Assembly: GCA_022828445.1 (NCBI GenBank) | Contig: JAIZZJ010000013.1 | Span: 992,001-1,056,000 of the forward strand | DNA: 64,000 nt | Direction of reading: 5' to 3' | DNA from: Graphiopsis chlorocephala | Taxonomy: Eukaryota; Ascomycota; Dothideomycetes; Cladosporiales; Cladosporiaceae | In this document: piece after piece, positions 52,487-61,375 of the stretch | Numbering within the stretch: the first letter of the stretch is position 1 | How the letters are laid out: each line of letters opens with the position of its first letter | The notes under the pieces: model-generated | Seen by the model: the letters and a program-made list of their open reading frames with translations, nothing else | Databases searched by the model: none | What the model was told of the DNA's origin: nothing | Made by a program: the position numbers and the translations under genes

Positions 52487-54446
52487 TTACCAAGCGCTGG
52501 TGGCGAAAGCACCTTCGGCGGCAAAGGAGTTGTCGGCAGGGGCGGTGGCACCCCATGCAGAGGCAGCAGCGAAACCGCCAGCATCGGCGCCACCGAAAGC
52601 GACAGCGCCCTGCTCACCTTCGGCGCCAGCATCTTCCTCATCATCGGAAGCGTCGTCCTCGAAGGTGGCGACACCGCCCTCAGGGACATGGTGCTCGAGG
52701 AAGCCCGGAACAGGGCTGCCTGACTCGAGCAGGATGTTGACGAGAGGCTGCGCAAGCTCTTCGTCTCTCTCAGTGAAGAACGAGGTGGCCTTGCCCTTGT
52801 TGCCAATGCGAGCGGTACGACCAATGCGGTGGACGTATTCGGTGATGCCACCGTGCATGGCTGAGGGCAGGTCGAAGTTGATGATATGGTGGACATTGGC
52901 AACGTCGAGACCGCGAGCAGTAATGCCAGTGGTGACGAGGATGGGTGCGTTGCCGGACCTGAAAGCACGCATGTTGTCCTCACGCTCGCGCTGCCCACGG
53001 TCACTGTGGATTGAGGTGCTGGGAAGTTCATGGTTGTAGAGGTAGGCGTCCACCTCGTCAACAATTCTCTTGCTGTTGCAGAAGATCAGGGTTCTGGCGG
53101 GCTCGCTCGATATCAGGAGGTCGTAGCAGGCTTGAAGCTTTTGGCTGCGGTCAACAAAGATGATGTCCTGCTCGATGTTTTTGTGAGACGATCCAGCACG
53201 ACCAACGGTAAGGCGATAATCCTCTCCGGTAGCCATGTACCGCCTGGCAAGGGCACGCATCTCCTTGGAGAAGGTGGCGGAGAACATCAGGTAGACATGA
53301 TCGGCATCATCGTTGGTATCGCCGCCGCCCAAGATCATCTTGAGTTCCTCCTCCCAGTCCATGTGCAGCATCTCGTCAGCCTCGTCGATAATGGTGTAGA
53401 GAACGCGGGACATGGTGAGGACGTCCGGCTTGCGCATGAGATCGCACAGACGACCAGGCGTGGCTACCAGGATGTCGCAGCCCTTAGCGAGCTGGTCGAT
53501 GGTAATGGACATTGGTTGACCGCCGTAGGTGGCGAAGGGTCGCATCATAGATCGATAGCAGAGACGCCTGCACTCGTCGAACACCTGCATGGCAAGCTCG
53601 TGGGTGGGGACGACAATGACCACGAGAGGCTCTGCCTTGACCCTGTGGATGCGAGGGTTGTAGTCAGGGGCGGCCTGGTTTGGACGCGCAGCGCAAAGCC
53701 TCTTTGCCTTGCCACACAGGCGCGAGATGACCGGCATCAGATACGCAGCCGTCTTGCCGGAGCCTGGAGAGGTGTTTTTAGCTTGGAATGAAAGTGCACA
53801 ATTCAGGGACGTTACTGACCAGTCTGTGAAATGCCGATGACGTCGGAGCCAGAGAGGATGGCAGGAATTGTGTATGCCTGAATAGGCGTGGGCACAGTGT
53901 AACCCATCTTCTTGGTTACGATCTCCTGGAGGATGGGGTGGAGACCGGCGGTATCGAACTGTGACTCGGTCAGCGACGTACGACATGAAAGAGGGGATTC
54001 AAGGCAGGAGCACTCACAGAGCGAGCGGGCTGGAGGCGGTCAGGGCCTTCGACGGTGACCTCAAATTGGAGCTTGTCCATGTGCTGACCCTGGCGAACGC
54101 GAAAGTCGCCACCGAAGAGGTCTTGCTCGAGCTCGGGCACCTCGGGACCAACGTCGCCGTACTCATCATCCCATTCATAGACCGCCGAGTTCTTGAGGTA
54201 ATTGGCATGGTCGTCATCACGGCTTGACTGCTGCACGTTGTAGTCGACCGGGACGGTCTCGACCCAGCCAGCGTCCCTGGCGCGGTCGCGGTGGGCAGCC
54301 TTGTCGGCGTCGCTGAGAACTCCGGCAATGGGAGTCATGTCGAAGGCGTTGCCTTCAGTCTTGGTGTCAGCCGGGGTCTCACCGAATCTGTTGGACTCGA
54401 CCGCAGAAGCAGTGGCGGCACCGCCGTCGGTCTCCCAAGCGGCCAT
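52487..54446 (-). CDS. DEAD-box RNA helicase, DED1/Vasa type
   Basis: Exons 54446..54018, 53958..53820 and 53763..52487; introns 59 and 56 bp; 614 aa. The start MAAWETDGGAATASAVESNR begins a low-complexity acidic N-terminus. Motifs: Q-motif FDTAGLHP...PTPIQAYTIPA, motif I SQTGSGKTAAYLMPV (formed across intron 2), Ia PTHELAMQ (usually PTRELA), Ib TPGRLCDLM, II IIDEADEMLHMDWEEELKMI, III MFSATFSKEM, IV TLIFCNSKR, V TTGITARGLDV, VI HRIGRTARIGNKGKATSFF (usually HRIGRTGR). The C-terminal tail is Ala/Gly/acidic and ends FATSAW. The C-terminal helicase half is closest to Ded1/Vasa. The His in Ia and Ala in VI may mark a filamentous-fungal paralogue rather than Ded1 itself. Confidence 0.9.
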
Positions 54447-55009
54447 GTTGCAGGTGTGTAAATGGAAGGAGTGGCTTGTGTTGAAGGATAAAGGCGCTGC
54501 AGTGTGTTGGTGGGAGTGCAGTGGTGTGGTGTGGTGTGTAGTGGTGTGGTGTGTAGTGCCGCTGCAGATGGAAGCGAGAGTTGTCAATGCCTTTGTGTGG
54601 TGCAGTGACAGGAGGTGGATGTTACGGAAGAGAAGAACAGGAGAGGTGGGAATGAGAAGTTGTTGTGGTGAACAGCCAAGGAGCAGTGAGCAGGTAAACA
54701 CGAAAAGTGCGCCAAGGTGAAGTATTGGCCCGCGTTCAGTTGTTGAGTTGTGCATGTGAAGAAGGAAGGAGCGACCGAGTGAAAGAGCGCGTTTGAAGTG
54801 ACGAGCAAGGCCGGTGAGTGCAACAGCACAAGTGAGGCGAGGAGCAACAAGGTGACACAGTGCAAGTGAGTGACAGCGGTAAGCGAGTTTCAATAGTAAA
54901 CATTGAGCATTGTGAATAATGAAATGGTAACTCATCCTCGTCTTACTCATACATATCTCTAGAAGATCGTCAGTCATCACATCACGTGGCGGGGTCAGGA
55001 GCTGCCATC
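54447..55009. other. Intergenic region with GT-rich repeat
   Basis: 563 bp: promoter/5' leader of the helicase and the 3' region of the F-box gene; both genes run on the minus strand. The ORF running through it carries no motif. Confidence 0.35.
54521..54558 (+). repeat. GTGGTGT-type low-complexity tandem
   Basis: Imperfect tandem of GTGGTGTGGTGTGTA-like units, about 75-112 bp upstream of the helicase ATG; possibly part of its 5' UTR. Confidence 0.7.
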
Positions 55010-56401
55010 TCAGAATGACCACACGCCTGCCCTCTTTGCCCAATCAGCCTTCTCATAATCCTGCTTCTTCATGTCTGCAAACACGCCTTCCCGGTTCTCC
55101 CAATCTCGCTTGCTCCCAACTTGCAATGCGTCACTGAGAGCCTCGGCGTCTGGTGAGATCATGTTGCTGTGCCAGTGCAGAGATTTGGAAACACGAACGA
55201 CACGCAGCCGTGGGATTGTGCATTCATCCATGGCAATCATGATATCGATAGGACTGATCTTCTCCTCCACATTTGGATGACCCGAGTTCGTGAGCTCCAG
55301 CGTGTGCAAGTGCTCATGGACCAAGGGCTGGCCAAAGGACGGTTGCTCTCCATTGTCGACACCGGCGATTAAGGGGTCTTGGAAGTGCGAGAAGTGCCCT
55401 TCGTCGAACATGGCAGGAGTGATATAGTCCACACTGATGCTGAGCTTCTTGATCTGTGGCAGGAGGAACAGGATGTCGTCCATTGCGTGTGCGCTGAGGC
55501 GTGGCATATGTGCAATCTTTATGTATTCCAGATTCTTGAGAGGGCGTATGGCGTTTCGCAGCAGGTGTGTAACTGCGTAGCCTTTTGCCAGTGGACAGTG
55601 CTCGACAACAATGCTGCGCAGGGTTTGAGGGAAACCGACCACGCCGTGGAGGAAGTGTGCATCTATGCCGCCACTGAGGGAGAGCTCCGCCAGTTTGGGA
55701 GGCCACTCGATCGCAGCACCGTCGTGGTGCACTCCGAAACCTGAAGACCTTGGAAGCCTGAAGATTTCCAGGTTGCCGAGATGTGACACTGTGCGAAACA
55801 GGAGAGGCAGAGGAGGAGATTCGGAGACTAGGGACAAGTCCAGCGAACGAAGATTCTGGCACTTTGCCAAAGCTGGCAAGCAGTTGACCGCGAACGATGC
55901 TTGCGGAGCGCGGAACTCTTCCAGCGAGTCTTTCGTTCGTCCCAACATCCTCGCCGTCGTACTTCTGCTGCTTTGATGTACAAGCCGACTCATGTCGAGC
56001 ACCTTCACCAGCTTTGACAAGCGACTATAGCGGATGTGTAGATTCTTGGACGGACATATTGCATTGTAGAATTTGTCGAAGTTGGGACCGTATAAGTCCG
56101 GGTATCGATACAGGTACGACAGACCTGCACTATGCCACTGACGCGATAGAAGACAGACAGATGCAAGCGAGCGTTGGGCATCGTGATCGCGGGCGAGATA
56201 CTCGAGGATTTGGAGTACAACCTCGTCGGGGAGGTAGATCGGCTCTCCAGCCCACGCTCTGCCTTCACCTGCATCATCGGTTGCCTGTATCGAGGTTCCT
56301 TCCGTATTCTCAACGTCCTTGCTCTTGTGGAAATCAAGCTTGACCTTGGCCAAGTTGTCCGCCATCTGGATCTCCCAATTACTGTGTTGATCCAACGCCA
56401 T
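55010..56401 (-). CDS. F-box / leucine-rich-repeat-like protein
   Basis: Intronless, 463 aa. An F-box-like segment lies at about residues 54-100: IYLPDEVVLQILEYLARDHD, then SLASVCLLSRQWHSAGLSYL and YRYPDLYGP. Behind it are irregular leucine-rich repeats: CQNLRSLDLSLVSESPPLPL, LGNLEIFRLPRSSGFGV, PPKLAELSLSGGIDAHFLHG and LKNLEYIKIAHMPRLSAHAM. F-box proteins bring substrates to SCF ubiquitin ligases; the target here is unknown. The C-terminus (RDWENREGVFADMKKQDYEK) is typical of a fungal F-box/LRR subfamily. ATG 56401 is the first of the frame. Confidence 0.82.
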   Translation of the reverse strand: MALDQHSNWEIQMADNLAKVKLDFHKSKDVENTEGTSIQATDDAGEGRAWAGEPIYLPDEVVLQILEYLARDHDAQRSLASVCLLSRQWHSAGLSYLYRYPDLYGPNFDKFYNAICPSKNLHIRYSRLSKLVKVLDMSRLVHQSSRSTTARMLGRTKDSLEEFRAPQASFAVNCLPALAKCQNLRSLDLSLVSESPPLPLLFRTVSHLGNLEIFRLPRSSGFGVHHDGAAIEWPPKLAELSLSGGIDAHFLHGVVGFPQTLRSIVVEHCPLAKGYAVTHLLRNAIRPLKNLEYIKIAHMPRLSAHAMDDILFLLPQIKKLSISVDYITPAMFDEGHFSHFQDPLIAGVDNGEQPSFGQPLVHEHLHTLELTNSGHPNVEEKISPIDIMIAMDECTIPRLRVVRVSKSLHWHSNMISPDAEALSDALQVGSKRDWENREGVFADMKKQDYEKADWAKRAGVWSF

Positions 56402-57001
56402 GATGTGTGATTGGCCCTACGGCGCGAGATGGCCCAGACGCTTCTTAAAAATGGTCTCGCCGTTGATCCAAGCACATGATGAGTCGTTCACGGTATGTGC
56501 GCATGTCCTCGGAGTTGGGATAACCAGCTGCCTCGCACGCTGCAAGAACGAAAGCGCTTGAACTGGACGTTCAAGATGACGCAACGCTAGCAGAACGGGC
56601 ACTAAACGCGGATCTTGCTCGGATCTACTCGGACTTGTGGAGGACGTCCAAGGCCCGTTGTGGGCACAAGGATACTCACATACGAGAGGATGGATCTTGT
56701 CACTCCTTAATACGCATGCACTGTATTTAATCTGGTCGACAGAGTCCGCACTTTTAATGGCTTAATCAGAGTGGCAGACACGAGATCCGATACCTTCCTG
56801 CAGCACTTCTGCAAGTTGCGGGGAGACAGGCGATCTTCTTATTGCAACCTCAACAACAACATGCCTCATGGCAGTAACTTCATTCGAGTAGTGAGGGTTG
56901 TTGCTTTAAATTATTGACACATCCGCTCCCCCGCTCGGGACTTCCATACCGACACCTCTAATACGATTTACACCCCACGACACTAGATGTGTCAGAGCAA
57001 T
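56402..57001. other. Intergenic region
   Basis: 600 bp between the F-box start and the SDR pseudogene end; AT-rich toward the right. No gene seen. Confidence 0.35.
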
Positions 57002-58006
57002 TCATATAGTGCTCCACGCCTGATCAACCGGCAAAACGGCTTCAGAGATCTTCTTGCTCGCATCCGACGCCGAGAAGATTATGGCATTCGCGACTTCGGA
57101 AATGTCGATTGGCACTCCCTTGCTGGGGTCTGGCCGTGAGCGCTCAAGACCGGCTCTTAAAGCCTCATACGCTTCCATGTCCATCTTGTTGAAGTCGAGG
57201 GCGGCGGCCATACCGCCATTGGTACCTGCATGCCGGAGGGTCAGCTCGTGAACGGTGTGCATTGCAGGCTTTGGGGCCTTGTCTGCATGCAAGAACACAA
57301 GCGTATGTTACTCCAGGCGCCACGACGTTGCAGCGGATACCTTCGTTTATATATCGCCATGCGATTTGCTTGGTCGTTCCGACGATCGCGTGTTTGCCTT
57401 TCAACGTCGCTCGTAAGTTTCACCACCCGCACACACACACACGCACATCGTGAATCTCGGCACGATGAAATTAGATACGCACTCGCGGTATAAGCGATGC
57501 CTGAAGCTGCACCACTGGTTCCTGCCTTGCTCGCCACGTTTACGATCGAGCCGCTGCGATGCTACCTCATGTTTGTAATCAAGGCTCTCGAGAGACGAAT
57601 CGGCGCGGTAAAGTCAATAGCAAGACAGCGCTAAAGGTTGGCATCAGTGAGCGAGTCCAAGCTACCGAAATTGTCCTTGACGCCGGCTACGTTGGCCATC
57701 ATGTTGACCTGTGGACCAAAGCGCTCGAGTGCTTGCGCAACGACATGGTTTGGCGTCGCATCGTGCGTGAGGTCTACTTGCAGGAAGTGCCAGTTACGTT
57801 TGGCCGTAAGCGAGGGGTGCTCTGGCGTGATGTCGACCCGTAGGACCTTTGCGCCGTGGCGAAGGCATGCTGTGGCGGTTGTAAGACCGATACCGGAGGA
57901 GCTTTCTGTGATGATGCAGGTCTAGACGTGGCAACTGTTAGAGTGTTATAGATACGTCGCGGCCGACGGTGGAAAGACTCACCTTGCCGGCGAGACGGGC
58001 TGTCAT
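57002..58006 (-). pseudogene. Short-chain dehydrogenase/reductase pseudogene
   Basis: Reads as an SDR from MTARLAGK (58006..57983, 61-bp intron) into TCIITESSSGIGLTTATACL, FGPQVNMMANVAGVKDNFGS and DSLTDANL. A TAG at 57631-57633 follows, the same frame continues RCLAIDFTAPIRLSRALITN, and a second TAG lies at 57562-57564, then HRSGSIVNVASKAGTSGAAS. After an 85-bp intron (57398-57482) the YTASKHAIVGTTKQIAWRY active-site block and GIRCNVVAPG are intact. The C-terminal piece (MAAALDFNKMDMEAYEALRA to stop at 57002) cannot be joined in phase with ordinary splice sites, suggesting a further small indel. Both stops look like G:C to A:T changes from Trp- or Gln-type codons, consistent with RIP or neutral decay. 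The glycine motif is TESSSGIG (usually TGxxxGIG). Confidence 0.75.
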
Positions 58007-58117
58007 GTTTCGAAAGACGGTGATCGTGATGGGAATGATTCCAGCAACGACAAAGTACCAGTGCGTTACAAGCCAGCTTGATCGAACAGCTGCAGTTGGC
58101 GACTCTGGCCGGGCGCT

Positions 58118-58437
58118 CTAGTGCCATGCCTTCATATTTAAACAGCATCGTAGGGATTGATCCACATCTTTGGTCACGATTAATAAGAGGTAGCGTTGTA
58201 ACTTACGACGCACATTGATCAAGCGCATACGGAGCCTGTAGCTTCCCAGGTTCCGCGCCCATGAAAGCTTGTAAGTATGTGCTGACAGGATACGAATGCT
58301 GCACAATGAACATCGCGTGCACCCGAGGCATCTAGAAGATCATTCAAGGAGAAGGAGGAGGAGGAGGAGGTACGTACTGACAAAAACTTGATAGCCGGAA
58401 CAGCTTCACTTTTTGCTGCGTTATAAGCCCACTTCAT
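58118..58437 (-). CDS. Possible small spliced gene or gene relic, unknown
   Basis: A three-exon reading is possible: 58437..58378, 58331..58214 and 58167..58118, with two 46-bp introns, giving 75 aa (starts MKWAYNAAKSEAVPAIKFLS, then MPRVHAMFIVQHSYPVSTYL, QAFMGAEPGKLQAPYALDQ). Splice sites are canonical and the first intron has a long CCT/CTT pyrimidine tract. The amino-acid composition looks protein-like, but I recognise no family. The gene lies between two dehydrogenase relics, so it may itself be a fragment. Confidence 0.25.
58348..58370 (+). repeat. GGA trinucleotide microsatellite
   Basis: Short GGA run (AGGAGAAGGAGGAGGAGGAG); on the minus strand it would be the pyrimidine tract of a putative intron. 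Confidence 0.7.
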
Positions 58438-58649
58438 AAGGTACCCGAGTTAACATAGTTTTGACGAGCGTCGTTCTTTTCACAATACGAAGCAGACTCA
58501 TCGAACTGACGTTGCTTCATCAGTTCAACTTACAAGGAGCTGATGTTCTTACAGAATCACAGATACATGGTATGCAAACAAATCACATACTAAGGCCCCT
58601 GCGAGCTCTTCACTGTGCCGAACCCAACCTGTAGGACAACGCAAGATTA

Positions 58650-59063
58650 TCAACAATGAAGTCGCGTTCGTAGATGCCACAACTCGGAGAAAGCTGTCGT
58701 TTTGGTGAGTCTAACACTTTCAATGCTAGAAGGATCACTCTGGACCAGGCTCTCAAACCCATCTGCAACGACGTCGTCAATCTTGATCCTATCTGTGATC
58801 ATGTCTTCCACGCTGACAAACTCTCCCGCATCCAAATCAGTGGAGTTCTTGGAAACTGGTTGCCTCTACTTACCTGCGACGAAGTCTTCGCCAACTTTTC
58901 GAAAATCTTCAGAAATATAAGCAAGTGACGCCTCTAAAGACAGTTCTTTGGTTGCAATGAGGAGATTTTTTGATCGATGGAGTGGATCTAAGATGGACGA
59001 ATGGCCTTTGGATGTGCATACAAGCATGCGCGCCACCAAGTGGCTTGAGTAATCGAGTAGCAA
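58650..59063 (-). pseudogene. C-terminal relic of a zinc alcohol dehydrogenase (butanediol dehydrogenase-like)
   Basis: One minus-strand frame, interrupted only by a TAG at about 58870-58872, reads KELSLEASLAYISEDFRKVG, EDFVAGK, stop, then DAGEFVSVEDMITDRIKIDD and VVADGFESLVQSDPSSIES to a TGA or TAA near 58650. The block MIT-x-RIK-(L/I)-DDVV-x-x-GF-x-x-L is the C-terminal end of (R,R)-2,3-butanediol-dehydrogenase-like MDR enzymes. The zinc sites and Rossmann fold that should precede it were not found, so this is a truncated, dead copy. Confidence 0.6.
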
Positions 59064-59503
59064 TCACGTACATGTATGTCAGACTCTCGGATTGCGAACC
59101 TGTTACTTGGAAATTGTCAGTCAGTATAGTCGTGGAGATATCTTAATCGGTTGGCTTAAACTCCCGTGCCCCCCGTTGGAGTTGTTCAACTTCTCGCAAC
59201 TTGCGGCAATCTCGAGTAATGCACAATTCAACATAGCAACAATGGAGTAGAGTTTCAGAATCAGAGTTCCGGCTCAGATTCAGCATGGAAAGTAACGATT
59301 CCAGACGGTGGAGCGTAGCATACTTTGGCGCGAGACCCTGTTGGAGTTATGCAAACTATGAACATAAATACCAGACCTCGGCTGCGAGCTGCCATCAAAG
59401 CGGCACCGCAGCAAAGAGCTATCATCATCCTACCACATGAACTCGAGAAATCTTCATCAAATCATTTGCCAGCATTTGGTACAAGCATCAGTACCTCGCC
59501 ACC
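59064..59503. other. Intergenic region upstream of intact SDR
   Basis: 440 bp; promoter of the plus-strand SDR; may include further unrecognisable remains of the dehydrogenase relic. Confidence 0.35.
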
Positions 59504-60632
59504 ATGTCTGCTGCTGTTAACACTGTTCTCCCTGCCGGCGGTGTAGCCTTCGTCACTGGAGGTGCCCGCGGTCTTGGACTTGCAGTGGCCTTGTCCTTCG
59601 CACGAGAAGGCTGTACTGCCGTTACAATCATCGATGTTTTGTCGGACGATATATTGGCAGCCTCCAAGTCAGAGATTGAGAAAGCTGGAGCAAAGGTGCG
59701 TAGCATCATATGGCAGACATCATGTCAATCACGCACTTTCATTTACACTGCATGTTTTCACTAGTGCCTGGCACTCAACTGCGACGTTACCAAAGAAGAC
59801 CAAATCGAGCAGGCCGTTGCCGCCACTGTCAAAGAATTTGGTAGACTTGACTATGCAGCGTACGCTGATCGAACATCCTTCCATCGTACCTAAACTGACC
59901 TGAGTGGATCAGCAACGCGGCAGGTATAACTGGCCAGGTTGACAAGATCACCGAAACAGATGCGGCACAGTTTGAGCGCCTCCTCCAGGTGAACGTTCTG
60001 GGTGTGGTATTGTGCACAAAGCACCAGATCAAGCAGATGATGACGCAGGAGCCAGTGACTCTGTAAGCAGCCCACATCCACTGTTTGGCACTGTGGTTGA
60101 CTGACGCCCGACGATTAGGCCTGGGCGGCAGGTGCCTCAACGCGGCGCCATAGTCAACTTTGCGTCTGTCAACTCTGTGATGAGCGGAGCTGCGACGGGT
60201 GCGTACACAGCCTCCAAGCACGCTGTGCATGGACTCACTAAAACGGTAAGTGAAGCCAGTCTACTTCGAGAGCAGTATATTCAGGCTGACGAGTAGGAGG
60301 CTGCGCTTGAGGTACGGAGCAAAAACATCCGCGTGAACTGTATCTCCCCTGGCTGGCTCTGGACAGATTTAGTATCCGGGGGTCTCGAAGCATCCCAAAC
60401 GCCTGAGCCTTTACGCGCTTTCTGGGCAGGTGTAGAAGATCGTCAAGGCAGGAAAGCTTTCCCGGAAGAGATTGGAGACTCTGTTGTGATGCTCTGCAGC
60501 CCGAAGCTGAGTCTTGTCAATGGCCACAATCTCATGTGTGATAAGTGAGTAATGTTCTATTGCTAAAATAGGAAGATGCTGACTCTTGACAGTGGTTTCT
60601 GCTTGAACGAAGGGTCATTTGACTTCTCGTAG
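59504..60632 (+). CDS. Short-chain dehydrogenase/reductase (classical SDR)
   Basis: Six exons: 59504..59695, 59765..59859, 59913..60062, 60119..60245, 60297..60544 and 60593..60632; introns 69, 53, 56, 51 and 48 bp; 283 aa. ATG 59504 sits in a good context (GCCACCATGT). The cofactor motif VAFVTGGARGLGLAVALSFA is followed by DYAANAAGITGQ (NAAG), GAIVNFASVNSVMSGAATGA and YTASKHAVHGLTKTEAAL (catalytic Ser, Tyr, Lys), then NIRVNCISPGWLWTDL and a C-terminal GHNLMCDNGFCLNEGSFDFS. All catalytic residues are present. Asp in ITIIDVL at the end of beta-2 suggests NAD preference. The substrate is unknown; such enzymes are common in fungal secondary metabolism and sugar/polyol catabolism. Confidence 0.92.
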
Positions 60633-61375
60633 CAGGTAGATAAAGGATGTCCGATTGGAACGGATATTAGTGAGGTGGTGTCGAAGCGTACCGGCAGGAT
60701 GCTCCGAAACATGCAGCTATTGAGGTATGAGAAAGCTCGGCAAGAATGCAATGGCACATTCACATCAGAAGATTCTGGATGTTGCAATGTTCAAGTTCGA
60801 AATCTGATATTCACAGGTAACGTTATTTGTATGTATATGTATTCGGTGACGCAGCAACATCCATGTGCTATCCCTGTCTGTGCATCGTCCGAGACACGGC
60901 CCGAGCGGGCGCTATACGCGGATCGACGCCCGGCCGACGCGCTAGTCTTTGTGGAGGCTGGGCTGCCTCCGTCGTGGGACAAACGCCGCCCACATCTTCC
61001 CTGCTCTTGTCGCTCAGCGGGCACCAATGCATTCTGTCGTTAAGGTAGCAATACAGCAATCCACAGCGCAAACGCGATGCCGTACACCGCCAAACACGTA
61101 GCACTCAGGCAAGTAGCCGGTTTATCATTCACTAGGGCTTTTTTGGCCAGCGTATCGCAGTCGCGCGAGATGCTGCAATAGCATATCCACTTCACCAGCC
61201 TCCTGCCAGCCTCCTCGCAGCCTTCGCGGTGTGGCCTCCCATCCACCCCAGCGCCCATGCACAATGACAATGTCTTTCTTCTATACCACAATCCCGGCGC
61301 ACCATCCTTCTCCACTACCTCACTGCTAACGCTAGACTCCATCGCTGGGCACTGTGTCTGAGCGACAAGGCCGCA
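60633..61375. other. Intergenic region
   Basis: 743 bp between two plus-strand genes; several overlapping short frames, none with motifs. Confidence 0.35.

Noticed and set aside
59078..59105. tRNA-like GGTTCGCAATCC on the minus strand
   Set aside because: Flanking bases do not form a T-stem, and no acceptor or anticodon arm could be drawn.
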